Positions 26,367 to 34,520 of a stretch of 35,767 bases of DNA are shown here, piece after piece. The stretch is from NCBI GenBank assembly GCA_945861385.1, contig CAMAUI010000041.1:1-35767 (forward strand), given 5' to 3'. The stretch comes from Prosthecobacter debontii (GTDB lineage: Bacteria; Verrucomicrobiota; Verrucomicrobiia; Chthoniobacterales; Chthoniobacteraceae). The notes beneath the pieces are model-generated. The model was not told the origin of the DNA. It did no database searches and saw only the letters and a program-made list of their open reading frames with translations. Made by a program: the position numbers and the translations under genes. Positions within the stretch are counted from its first letter, which is position 1; every line of letters begins with the position of its first letter.

Positions 26367-28247
26367 ATGGCGAACGCCACAAAAAAAATCTCTCGGAAGG
26401 ACATCGCAGGGATGTCGTTCCGCGGCTTCATGGCTGCGGCGAAGGGGCCGTACGGGCGGCTGTTCAGCTACCTGCGCCCGTACCGGCGGCGGTTCCTTTT
26501 CGGGCTGATGTTTGGGGCGCTGTTTGCCGCGGCGAATGGGGCGCTGGTTTTCGTGATGAAGCACGCGGGCGACCTCGTGCTGCCGGGAAATGCAAAGCCG
26601 GGCGCGCATCTGCCGGCATTCCTGCAATCGTGGGCGGCGGCGGGTGGCGACGGGCGGGCGCCTCTTACGCTGGTGGTCGCCGTGTGCATGACAATTCCCG
26701 TCATCATGGCGATGCGCGGCCTCTTTTCGTACATGAACGCCTATTGCGTGCTCTGGGTGAGCCAGCGGGTGCTCGATGACATCCGTCAGCAGGTGTACCG
26801 GCACACGCTCGGGCAGGCGATGGAGTTTTTCAACAAGGCGAAGGCGGGGGACCTGGTGCAGACAGTCTTCAACCAGACGCGGATCGCGCAGAGCGCGCTC
26901 ACGAGCATTTCGAGCGACATCGTGAAGCAGCCGCTGAGCATCATCAGCGGCGTGGCGATGATGGTGTATTACGATTGGAAGTTCACGCTGTGTGCGCTGC
27001 TCCTGTTCCCGCTGTGCCTGCTCCCGGTCCTGATCGTGAGCAAAAAGGTGCGCAAAAGCGCGGCGCGCGAGGAGGAGGAGGCCGGGCAGATGATGGTGCT
27101 CATGCACGAGGCGTTTGGCGGCATCCGCGTGGTGAAGACGCATGCGCGGGAGGATTACGAGGCGGATCGCTTCAACGCGGCGAACCAGGCCATGCTGCGG
27201 TTCGTGATGAAATGGCGCAAGGCGATGGAGCTGACCGGGCCGGCGGTGGAGACGGTCGCTTCCTTCGGCATCAGCGCCGCGCTGGTGTACGCCTGGTGGT
27301 TCCAGCTTTCCAATGGCACGCTGCTCGCGCTGGTGGGCGCCCTGGTGGTGATGTACCCGGCCTTCAAGGCGCTCAGCCGCGTGCAACTGATGATGCAGAA
27401 GGCGCTCGCCTCGACCACGAAGGTCTTTGAATTGCTCGACCGCCCGCCGGCGATCACCGATGCGCCGGATGCAAAACCGCTCGGCTCCACGGCGGGCGGG
27501 ATCTGCTTCGAGGGTGTCTCTTTCACCTACGCGGGCAAGGACGTGCCTGCCGTGCGCGGAGTTTCGCTGGCGATCCCGGCTGGCAGCACCTGTGCGCTGG
27601 TCGGGGAAAGCGGGAGCGGGAAGAGCACGCTGCTCGCCCTGCTTCAGCGGCTCTACGAACCGCAGGCGGGCTGCGTGACGATCGGCGGACATGACCTGCG
27701 CGTTCTCACGCAGGCTTCGCTCCGCGAGCACATCGCGACTGTGAGCCAGGACGTTTTTCTTTTTCATGACAGCATCCGCCAGAACATCCGTTACGGGCGG
27801 CTCGCTGCGACACAGGCGGAGATCGAGCGCGCGGCGCAGATGGCACACGCGCACGATTTCATCGCCACCCAGCCGCAGGGTTACGAGACGGTGATCGGCG
27901 ACAAGGGGTGCAACCTCTCCGGCGGACAGCAGCAGCGGCTGAGCATCGCGCGCGCGCTGCTGAAGGACGCGCCAATTTTGCTCCTCGACGAGGCCACCAG
28001 CGCGCTCGACAGCGAGAGCGAGCAGCGCATCCAGGCCGCTCTGGAGACGCTAAGCAAGGGACGCACGGTGATCGCCATCGCGCACCGGCTCTCGACCATC
28101 CTGAAGGCTGACCAGATTGTCGTGATGGATCGCGGTGAGGTGAAGGCGGTGGGCCGTCACGCGGAGCTTTACGAAAAATCGCCGGAGTACCGCCGGCTTT
28201 ACGACCTGCAATTCAGCCACGCCGCCGAAGCCGCCGCATCAACATGA
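26367..28247 (+). CDS. ABC exporter, fused permease-ATPase (MsbA-like)
   Basis: A 626-residue half-transporter. About six TM helices (residues 30-325) are followed by an ATPase domain with Walker A GESGSGKST (about 413-421), Q-loop in VSQDVFLFHDS, signature LSGGQQQRLSIARAL (about 517-531), Walker B ILLLDEATSALD and the H-loop IAHRLST. It would dimerise and flip lipid A-core, other lipids or peptides across the inner membrane. The basic N-terminal stretch (ATKKISRKDI) before TM1 is longer than in E. coli MsbA. The small secreted-protein gene overlaps its stop by 4 bp, so the two are probably coupled. The exact substrate cannot be told from sequence alone. Confidence 0.9.
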   Translation: MANATKKISRKDIAGMSFRGFMAAAKGPYGRLFSYLRPYRRRFLFGLMFGALFAAANGALVFVMKHAGDLVLPGNAKPGAHLPAFLQSWAAAGGDGRAPLTLVVAVCMTIPVIMAMRGLFSYMNAYCVLWVSQRVLDDIRQQVYRHTLGQAMEFFNKAKAGDLVQTVFNQTRIAQSALTSISSDIVKQPLSIISGVAMMVYYDWKFTLCALLLFPLCLLPVLIVSKKVRKSAAREEEEAGQMMVLMHEAFGGIRVVKTHAREDYEADRFNAANQAMLRFVMKWRKAMELTGPAVETVASFGISAALVYAWWFQLSNGTLLALVGALVVMYPAFKALSRVQLMMQKALASTTKVFELLDRPPAITDAPDAKPLGSTAGGICFEGVSFTYAGKDVPAVRGVSLAIPAGSTCALVGESGSGKSTLLALLQRLYEPQAGCVTIGGHDLRVLTQASLREHIATVSQDVFLFHDSIRQNIRYGRLAATQAEIERAAQMAHAHDFIATQPQGYETVIGDKGCNLSGGQQQRLSIARALLKDAPILLLDEATSALDSESEQRIQAALETLSKGRTVIAIAHRLSTILKADQIVVMDRGEVKAVGRHAELYEKSPEYRRLYDLQFSHAAEAAAST

Positions 28248-28726
28248 AACTGCTCATCCTCATCGCCACATTCATCGCGCTCGAAGTCCCGGCCTTTTCG
28301 CAGGCCGCGATAAAGCTCACCAACCGGCAGTTCCCGGACGGGGGCGGCAGCTCGAAGGAACTCGATCCCGACCGGCGCGAGTCCACCGAGACATTTTACG
28401 ACACGAGCGGGGCGGTGACCTACAAGATCCGCTGCAAGCTGGATGAACACCTGCAGCCGGTCTCGGGCATCTACTACAACAAGGCGGGAAAGGTTTTTCA
28501 AAAAAGCGCCTACAAGCTCGACGGGCAAAACCGCATCGTCCAGGAGGTCGTGTACGACCCGAAGGACAGGCTCGTCTATACAAAGACATTCGAGTACGGG
28601 ATGCGGACGCGGATGATCATGGGCAAGCAGACGACAACCTCGTTTTTGGAAAAAGTGTACACCTACGATGCCCGCGGGCAGTTGAAAAAAGTGGAGCAGG
28701 CGGGGAAGGGGAAGAAACCGCGATAG
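28244..28726 (+). CDS. Small secreted protein with YD-like strand repeats, function unknown
   Basis: A 160-residue protein with a signal peptide (MKLLILIATFIALEVPAFSQA, cleavage near 20). The mature part has recurring strand-turn units such as FYDTSGAVTYKI, YYNKAGKVFQKS, VYDPKDRLVYTK and TYDARGQLKKVE. Their Y-[DN]-x2-G-x-[LV] pattern resembles RHS/YD or toxin-antitoxin MORN-type strand repeats. The C-terminus is basic (KGKKPR). The ATG overlaps the stop of the MsbA-like gene (ATGA), implying coupled translation and perhaps a role in the same envelope process. No named family is recognised. Confidence 0.75.
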   Translation: MKLLILIATFIALEVPAFSQAAIKLTNRQFPDGGGSSKELDPDRRESTETFYDTSGAVTYKIRCKLDEHLQPVSGIYYNKAGKVFQKSAYKLDGQNRIVQEVVYDPKDRLVYTKTFEYGMRTRMIMGKQTTTSFLEKVYTYDARGQLKKVEQAGKGKKPR

Positions 28727-28804
28727 GAATGGCACCCGCGAGCCGGGCAAAACAGGCTTCTTTCCTGCTCACCGGCTGTCTGCTAAAGATTCGCACAACC
28801 CGAG

Positions 28805-29896
28805 ATGTCTGATCCACGAACCGAACTGTGCCCTGCGTGCGATTCGCTGCTCGACGTGACTGGCGCCGCGATTTTTGCCGAGCGCACCTGTCCCGTCTGC
28901 GGGACTCAGATCCATGTACACCGCAGCTTCGGAAATTATGAACTGACCAGCGTGGCGGGCTCCGGCGGGCAGGGCGTGGTTTACCGGGCGATGGACACCA
29001 CCCTGAACCGGCTCGTGGGCCTGAAGCTCCTGCGCACCGAGTTCAGCGAGGATCCGGAGTTCGTCAGGCAATTCGAGAACGAGGCGCAGCTCACCGCCTC
29101 CATCAACCACCCAAATGTCGTGCGGGTGTTTTCGTTCGGCACCCACGAGGGCCACGTATTTCTCGCCATGGAACTGGTGGACAACGGAACGCTCGATGAC
29201 CTGATGGGGAAACTTGGACGCATCCCGGAGGCGCGGGCGCTGCAAATCGGCATGGACATCGCGAACGGGTTGCGGGCGGGCTTCGAGAGGGGCCTGGTGC
29301 ATCGCGACGTGAAGCCGGGCAACATTCTCTTTGCCCAGGACGGCACGACGAAGGTCGTGGATTTCGGGCTCGCGATGTTCTTCGCGCAGGCAGCCGAGGA
29401 AAAGGGCGAGATCTGGGGCACGCCCTATTACCTTTCCCCGGAGCGGCTGAACAAGGCGGCCGAGGATTTCCGAAGCGACATCTATTCGTTGGGCGCGACA
29501 CTTTTTCACGCGATCGCCGGACGCCCGCTCTTCGAGGCGCATGATGCCTCGCACGTCGCACTCAAGCACCTGCGCACGCAGGCGGTGAGCCTGCAGGCAT
29601 ACGCGCCGAATGTGTGCAATGCGACGGCTTACGTCATCAACCGCATGCTCGCGAAAAACGCAGAGGAGCGGCAGCAGAGCTACGACGAGCTCATCAATCA
29701 GCTACAGTTTGCCCGCGAGGAGGCGCTGCGGCATGCGCGGGGTGGGGGCAAGCAGCGCAGCGTCGCCCGGCTGGTGATAGATGACCGTGCATCGCAAACG
29801 GCGATGAGCTGGGTGACGATCGCCACGCTGGTCGTCCTCGTGGCCTGCCTCATCGTCGGGGCGATGCTCCTCGCGAGGGTTTTCCGGGGTCCGTAG
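28805..29896 (+). CDS. Membrane-anchored Ser/Thr protein kinase with N-terminal zinc ribbon
   Basis: A 363-residue Hanks-type kinase. A zinc ribbon with CPAC (9-12) and CPVC (29-32) precedes the kinase domain, which has the glycine loop GSGGQGVVY (52-60), lysine in VGLKLL (K74), catalytic loop HRDVKPGN (166-173), metal-binding DFG (187-189), and the GTPYYLSPE segment. A single TM helix (about 336-360) lies near the C-terminus with almost no extracytoplasmic tail, so the kinase faces the cytoplasm and no outside sensor is obvious. Such zinc-ribbon kinases are common in Verrucomicrobiota and Planctomycetota. The VAxK position is VGLK here, a mild deviation. Confidence 0.93.
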   Translation: MSDPRTELCPACDSLLDVTGAAIFAERTCPVCGTQIHVHRSFGNYELTSVAGSGGQGVVYRAMDTTLNRLVGLKLLRTEFSEDPEFVRQFENEAQLTASINHPNVVRVFSFGTHEGHVFLAMELVDNGTLDDLMGKLGRIPEARALQIGMDIANGLRAGFERGLVHRDVKPGNILFAQDGTTKVVDFGLAMFFAQAAEEKGEIWGTPYYLSPERLNKAAEDFRSDIYSLGATLFHAIAGRPLFEAHDASHVALKHLRTQAVSLQAYAPNVCNATAYVINRMLAKNAEERQQSYDELINQLQFAREEALRHARGGGKQRSVARLVIDDRASQTAMSWVTIATLVVLVACLIVGAMLLARVFRGP

Positions 29897-29908
29897 CAAT
29901 CCCCGCTC

Positions 29909-30117
29909 ATACCACCTTTCAGAAATAATGAGCCTCTCGGAAGCGAGCGGAGTGTCTCGGGTAGGGTGGGCGTCCCGCCCGAACGAACTTCCAGGGCGTC
30001 CAGGGCAACGCCGAGCGGCCGCGACGCAAGATGCGTCGCTCGGCGGGCAGGATGCCCACCCTGCCCGAAACCCGCCCTTCGCCCGAGTTGCGTCTCATTA
30101 TTTCTGAAAGGTGGTAT
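29909..30117. mobile_element. 209-bp MITE-like element with perfect 24-bp terminal inverted repeats
   Basis: Terminal inverted repeats 29909-29932 and 30094-30117 match over 24 bp without mismatch (ATACCACCTTTCAGAAATAA... and its complement). Inside lie a second inverted pair (TCGGGTAGGGTGGGC, 29957-29971, and 30054-30068 with one wobble-type mismatch) and a central perfect hairpin GCGACGCA-aga-TGCGTCGC (30021-30039) nested in further complementary flanks. The DNA can fold into one long stem. It fills the gap between the convergent kinase and ABC-2 permease genes; its last base is the first base of the permease stop codon. No transposase is encoded. No target-site duplication was identified. 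Confidence 0.8.
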
Positions 30118-31643
30118 CACTCCTCCGCCGCAGCCTGCTCGATGCGGAGGTGCAGTGCGCGCTTCAGCATGATTGACGCGATGAGCGTGCATATCGCGAG
30201 GATGATGATCGCCGCCTGTTGGAACATCACCGCCGCGAGGAACCCCGCGATGCTGTTTGCCACCCAGCTCAACGCGAGCGCGGTGGGCAGCCCCCCCCAT
30301 TTCATCCGCAGCGAGAACCACGCGACGAGCCGCAGGTTGAAATAGAATTGTGCGATGGTGAGAAAGGCGACCGCCGGCCCGTAGAACAGCATCTCAACGT
30401 GTTGCAACGTATTGCTCACAATCGGCCCGACCAGCGGCACTGCGGCGATGCCGAGCCCGGCCAGCGCGGGGCAGAGCGAACGCACCACGGCCCGCCGCTT
30501 CGATCGAATGACGTCCTCCAGGTCCCGCGGAAGGATCAGCAGACTGGAAAGGGTTTTTTCCTTTCTTTCGATCCGGTAAATGCGCGACGCGGCGAAGGCG
30601 CTTTCGAGGCCGATGAATCCCAGCGCCAGGCAGAACAGCATCACGAAATAGAACTCATGTCCAAACCACGACCAGGTGAATTCAAATGCCAGGTAGATCG
30701 CACCCGCGAGATACACGGCCGACTTGATCCACACCACCCGCATGCCGCCGTGGAAAAAGTGGAAGTCCCGCCAGGCAATCGCATCGCCAGTCGCGCGCCG
30801 CGCACCGCGCCTGCCTGCGCCACCAGCCGCCTTCCGTGCCCGCCCCGGCGCCGCCTCGCCGGACTCGGAGCAGCAGCGGTCGAAGAGCACGAGCGAAAAC
30901 ATGAAGGCCAGCACCCCGCCGCCAAGCAGCCACAGGCACGGCTCCACCACGGAAAACTGGATGCCGCTGACATTGAGCAGCCGGTTAACCGCACCCACGG
31001 GGCACTGGCCGTGAAACCGTTCCTCCAGCCACCCGCTGAAACTGCCGGATCTGAGCACATGATCTCCGGCGAGCAGCAACACGCCCCACGCGACGAGAAA
31101 CATCCAGCAGGTCCATGCACCCATGATCCCCGCGCTCCACACGCCGGCGACACCCGTCCGGCGCGAGATCACCGATGCGAGCAGGCCCGCGTTGCACGCG
31201 AAAAAAAGCGCCGCGAGCAGGATGGCGTAGCTCCCCGTGACCTGGGACATGTGGACGCCGCCAAGCGTGATGGCCAGCAGCGCGAAAGGAAACTGCACGA
31301 GGAGCAGGAGCGCCCCGCCGACAAAGCGGCTCGTGCTTTTTCCGAGCAGAATCGCGAGCGGGCTGAGGTCCGTCATGCGCAGCAGGCCGAGCGTGGCCTC
31401 CTCCTTTTCCTCCGTGATCGCCGAGGCGAAATAGCTGAGCCCCGCCACGACGATGAACACGACATTCATCCACACCAGCGACTCGAAGAAATCGAGCCCC
31501 GACACACCGCGCCACTCCATGACCCGCGCCTCGAAAATCGCAAACACCACCGCGACGGCGAGCCCCACGCGCGCCCAGAGCAGCGCCTTGGAGCGCGTGT
31601 CGTCGCGCAGCGAGCGGATGAAGAGGGCGAAGAGTGCGTGCAT
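30117..31643 (-). CDS. ABC-2 family transporter permease, two-part
   Basis: A 508-residue protein with about 12 hydrophobic segments in two groups (roughly residues 25-265 and 300-495), separated by a basic linker (GRARKAAGGAGRRGARR, about 270-290). The N-terminal segment contains FASAITEEKEEATLGLLRMTDLSPLAILLGK, the cytoplasmic ABC-2 motif found in ABC-2 and NosY-like permeases, and RKEKTLSSLLILPRDLEDVIRSK repeats the same element in the second half. No ATPase gene adjoins it in the window; the partner is elsewhere. It lies 54 bp downstream of the metallophosphatase gene on the same strand. The 3' end abuts the inverted-repeat element. Confidence 0.85.
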   Translation of the reverse strand: MHALFALFIRSLRDDTRSKALLWARVGLAVAVVFAIFEARVMEWRGVSGLDFFESLVWMNVVFIVVAGLSYFASAITEEKEEATLGLLRMTDLSPLAILLGKSTSRFVGGALLLLVQFPFALLAITLGGVHMSQVTGSYAILLAALFFACNAGLLASVISRRTGVAGVWSAGIMGAWTCWMFLVAWGVLLLAGDHVLRSGSFSGWLEERFHGQCPVGAVNRLLNVSGIQFSVVEPCLWLLGGGVLAFMFSLVLFDRCCSESGEAAPGRARKAAGGAGRRGARRATGDAIAWRDFHFFHGGMRVVWIKSAVYLAGAIYLAFEFTWSWFGHEFYFVMLFCLALGFIGLESAFAASRIYRIERKEKTLSSLLILPRDLEDVIRSKRRAVVRSLCPALAGLGIAAVPLVGPIVSNTLQHVEMLFYGPAVAFLTIAQFYFNLRLVAWFSLRMKWGGLPTALALSWVANSIAGFLAAVMFQQAAIIILAICTLIASIMLKRALHLRIEQAAAEE

Positions 31644-31697
31644 TTCAGCGGCGATGCACGCCTGAGGATTTCACAAGGGATGCACGCGCGGGGAGAG

Positions 31698-33230
31698 CTA
31701 CTTTGTGATGCGGAAACGGTCAACCTCCGTGCCATCAACCGCGATCTGCCGCAGTTCAAACACCGACGGCGTCAGCTCGATCACCGAGAAGCTGTGCTTC
31801 TCCGCGACATACCTTGCGGTGAGCGGCTTGTAGTTCCCGCGTTGTTCGCGTTTCAGCCTCTCGATCGTCCGCTCGAGGTTCACGCTGTAAAGCTTCGCGC
31901 CTCCTCCCCCGCTGACGATGTGGATGATTCCTTCCGGCGTGGTGTCCTTGTCGCCGTCGAAGGTTTCATCGAGCACCAGATCGCCCTCCACGCGGCCCCG
32001 CCCGTCGGGCTTCGCGGGGTTTGGCGTGAATTTCAGAGGCATGCTCCGCTGGTAGTTGTGGACGTGCCCCGCAAACACGACATCCACGCCGCCCTTTTCA
32101 AACACAGGCTGGAGCAGGCGCATGCGCTGCTCCGAGTAGTGCTCCCGCGACGTGTGGAACGCGGGCTGGTGGAAGCATACAATTTTCCACGGCTGCTTGC
32201 TCGCCGCGAGATCCCGCTCGATCCAGGGGATGAGTTTTTCGATCACCGCCGCCGCGTAGCTGTTCGCATCCAGCACGACGAAATGCGCCGCGCCGTAGTC
32301 GAACGAGTAGTCGCTCATCGCCGGATATTCCTTGCCCGCCGCCGCCTTGAATGTGTCCGCCAGGCTCGCGTCCCTGCCGAGCGGGAGGTTCCAGGGCCCG
32401 GCACCGGGGCCGTTCTTCGGCACCGAGAACCAGTAGAACGCGCTGAACGCATCTGGAAAAGCCGGCAGCTTCTGCGTATCTGCATCGTGGTTCCCGATGA
32501 CGGGATAAATCGGCACTGTGGCCATGAGGGGCGCGCCGATTTTCGGGTCCGCCTTCCCCGCGTCGTTGTAGCACGGAAAAAAATGGTTCATGTACTGGAG
32601 CGCCCGGCCGCCCGGATAGACGATGTCGCCGAGCGCGACGAGGAAGTCCGGCTTCTGGAGCGAAATCTGGAAGGCGATCTGGCGCTGCTCGGGCGTGTTG
32701 CTCGCCATGTCACCCACCATCACAAATTTCACCGGCTTCAAGGCCGAGGCGCGCGTCTTGACCGCCGCTTCGCGCACGGGCGCGCCTCCCATCAGCACTC
32801 GATAGGTCACCTCCGAATCAAAAGGCAACCCAGGCAGCACGGCCCGGTAACGGAAGTATCGCTGTTCCCTTTCCTTGATCGGCGCGAATGTTGCCGCGAT
32901 GCTGGTTTTCAATTCGTCGAGCGTCGTCGCCGCATCGTTGAATCCGGACGGCTTTTGCGGCTCGGGTGCGGGTGTCGCTCCCGGTTTGGCACCCAACTTC
33001 GGAAAATGGAGCGCCGTTCGCACGACCTCGGCGGTCTTCATCCCGCCGCCGGCCCAGTGGTATTCCACGGTGAACGCCGCTGGCGTCTGATCCGTCACCC
33101 ACGTGAGCACTTTCACGTCCGTCCCGCCCAGCACAGCGCCGTCGCCGGGTTGCACGTAGGGTTTTACAAGCATGGTCTGCGCGTGCAGTGATGCGGTGAG
33201 GGTGAGGCCGAGGAGCGTGAAGCGGTTCAT
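31698..33230 (-). CDS. Secreted metallophosphoesterase (purple acid phosphatase-like)
   Basis: A 510-residue protein with a signal peptide (cleavage near SLHA, residue 17). Residues 20-160 look like a fibronectin III-type N-terminal domain (VTYRVLMGG). The calcineurin-like domain follows with the metal-ligand series GDM (173-175), GDIVYPGG (201-208), GNHD (246-249), HQPAFH (354-359) and GHVHNYQRS (388-396). This order is that of purple acid phosphatases, which hydrolyse phosphomonoesters in the periplasm or outside the cell. I chose the ATG at 33230 because it gives the signal peptide; the frame upstream to 33269 adds a short non-signal extension. Confidence 0.93.
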   Translation of the reverse strand: MNRFTLLGLTLTASLHAQTMLVKPYVQPGDGAVLGGTDVKVLTWVTDQTPAAFTVEYHWAGGGMKTAEVVRTALHFPKLGAKPGATPAPEPQKPSGFNDAATTLDELKTSIAATFAPIKEREQRYFRYRAVLPGLPFDSEVTYRVLMGGAPVREAAVKTRASALKPVKFVMVGDMASNTPEQRQIAFQISLQKPDFLVALGDIVYPGGRALQYMNHFFPCYNDAGKADPKIGAPLMATVPIYPVIGNHDADTQKLPAFPDAFSAFYWFSVPKNGPGAGPWNLPLGRDASLADTFKAAAGKEYPAMSDYSFDYGAAHFVVLDANSYAAAVIEKLIPWIERDLAASKQPWKIVCFHQPAFHTSREHYSEQRMRLLQPVFEKGGVDVVFAGHVHNYQRSMPLKFTPNPAKPDGRGRVEGDLVLDETFDGDKDTTPEGIIHIVSGGGGAKLYSVNLERTIERLKREQRGNYKPLTARYVAEKHSFSVIELTPSVFELRQIAVDGTEVDRFRITK

Positions 33231-33503
33231 TCGGGCGGGGAGAGAATCCGCGATTCCCGCCGCTGGCAAGCCCGGCCCGAATGGCCCAGCTCAAATGGGA
33301 GCGTTACGCCAAGTGCCTGCCAATCGCTCAGATCCGCAGGCCCAGAGGAGCCCGTCGCTATTCTCGCCCCATGCGTCGAGTGCTGGGAGGAGGCAGGGTG
33401 TCGCAAACCGTCCATTTCCGCGTGTCAGGAGGGCTGGAAGTGTCTCGAATTGACCATCCCAATACTGGCGAAATGGTCAAGAATCCTCAGAATCGGTTTG
33501 GAA
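33231..33503. other. Non-coding gap between the metallophosphatase gene and the 84-bp repeat array
   Basis: No gene is supported here. TTGACCAT/ATGGTCAA (33450-33457 and 33473-33480) form an 8-bp inverted repeat with a 15-nt loop just before the array. The open frames across it run into the array and look like by-products of high GC and stop-free repeats. Confidence 0.45.
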
Positions 33504-33839
33504 GTTTGGGAAAACCGAGGGGGAAGGTTCTCCGGACCACTTTTTGTGTAGGAATACCCCCGGGGAAGGTTCCCAGGAGCACTTGGAGTTTGGGAAAACC
33601 GAGGGGGAAGGTTCCCCGGACCACTTTTTGTGTAGGAATACCCCCGGGGAAGGTTCCCTGGAGCACTTGGGGTTTGGGAAAACCGAGGGGGAAGGTTCTC
33701 CGGACCACTTTTTACGTAGGAATACCTCCGGGGAAGGTTCCCTGCAGCACTCCCAGTTTGGGAAAACCGAGCGGGAATGTTCCCGGCACCCATTTCTGAT
33801 TAGGAATACCACTCGGGAACCTCCGGTATGGAGAAAGTG
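33504..33839. repeat. 84-bp tandem repeat array, four units (each two diverged 42-bp halves)
   Basis: Unit starts (GTTTGGGAAAACCGAG) lie at 33504, 33588, 33672 and 33756, exactly 84 bp apart. Units 1-3 are almost identical; unit 4 is diverged, especially in its second half. Each unit splits into two 42-bp halves that share a core of GGGGAAGGTTC and align along most of their length, so the array derives from about eight 42-bp modules. Because 84 is divisible by 3 and the unit lacks stops, several frames on both strands are open, including a minus frame with a repeated PxNLPxxxS pattern. Coding potential is uncertain; it lies downstream of an RHS fragment. Confidence 0.9.
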
Positions 33840-33884
33840 GTTATTCGCCCGCCAAAACCGCGAGGCGGGAAGGCGGGGTGACCT

Positions 33885-34045
33885 GGGTTGTTCCGGGCGG
33901 ACGCCAGTTCGCCGCGCAGGTTGTATTTCCACTGCCAGTCCGCGGCGTCCGCGGACGCGAACGCGCTGCCCGACGTGTCCACCGAAGTTCGCTGGCCGAT
34001 TCCGTTCACCCCGTATTGATACGTGGAAACATTCGCGCCGCGTTC
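33885..34045 (-). pseudogene. RHS-repeat gene fragment directly after the immunity gene stop
   Basis: Reading the minus strand from the base after the immunity stop codon, in the same frame, gives an RHS-like segment: ERGANVSTYQYGVNGIGQRTSV, then ASADAADWQWKYNLRGELASA. This is the mid-repeat region of RHS proteins, a part that normally lies upstream of the core seen at 35300-35630. The RHS similarity stops near 33885 and the frame runs into the repeat array. It has no start of its own and is only about 50 residues, so it is best seen as a remnant of another RHS gene. An ORF from a GTG at 34009 to 33800 covers part of it. Confidence 0.7.
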
Positions 34046-34510
34046 CTATTTTCTGAGTTGAATTGTTAAATAAGGAGCTACGTTTTGAGAGGCAAGATAT
34101 TCACCGACTTCTTTCTTTAAATCCACAGTCATAGCCTTGTAACCGTCAGCCCTTATCTCGATCTCTCCACGAAGTATTACTTTGTAAGTCTGCTCCTTCG
34201 CTGATGTGCGAGTGGAGTATGGAGCACCAATATATACCATAGCAAAACCTAAATTATTAGAGACAGATCCATTTTCAGCTTCACGAATGGCCTCCGGCGC
34301 AAATCCTTCCAGCAGGGTTTTATATGTAGGTGGATTTAAGAGTTTTACCGTGGCACCCTTTATTGCTTTTCCATTTTCATCAACAATCCATACAACAACG
34401 GGCAGAGCCACATGTCCGTCACCAATTACGTCGGCATGGGCTGTTTGAGGTAGATAAGATAAGGCCAAAAGACAAACGATTGACGCGTAAAATAGGTGAG
34501 TTATTTTCAT
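34046..34510 (-). CDS. Candidate periplasmic immunity protein for the RHS metzincin toxin
   Basis: A 154-residue protein with a signal peptide (MKITHLFYASIVCLLALSYL, cleavage after AHA at residue 26). The mature domain starts with a beta-sandwich pattern, VVVWIVDENGKAIKGATVKLLNP, as in carboxypeptidase-regulatory-like domains, and ends in further strands (YKVILRGEIEIRADGYKAMTV). It starts 10 bp after the toxin gene's stop on the same strand, the standard place for an immunity gene. Its AT-rich composition matches the toxin domain and not the flanks. A secreted or periplasmic immunity protein would suit a protease acting outside the cytoplasm. I recognise no named immunity family, and the assignment rests on position, size and composition. 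Confidence 0.7.
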   Translation of the reverse strand: MKITHLFYASIVCLLALSYLPQTAHADVIGDGHVALPVVVWIVDENGKAIKGATVKLLNPPTYKTLLEGFAPEAIREAENGSVSNNLGFAMVYIGAPYSTRTSAKEQTYKVILRGEIEIRADGYKAMTVDLKKEVGEYLASQNVAPYLTIQLRK

Positions 34511-34520
34511 TGGTTTCTTA

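Noticed and set aside
26364..27854. 496-residue minus-strand open frame
   Set aside because: Antisense shadow of the MsbA-like exporter gene, very rich in His and Arg.
30219..33191. 990-residue plus-strand open frame
   Set aside because: It is antisense to two clear genes (ABC-2 permease and metallophosphatase) and rich in Arg, His, Glu and Ala with no domain; a third-codon GC artefact.
33504..33839. Repeat array as a CRISPR
   Set aside because: The units are contiguous 84-bp copies without unique spacers, and no cas gene is near.
33425..33932. Several open frames across the 84-bp array on both strands
   Set aside because: The frames are open simply because a stop-free unit of length divisible by 3 is repeated; no frame can be preferred from sequence alone.
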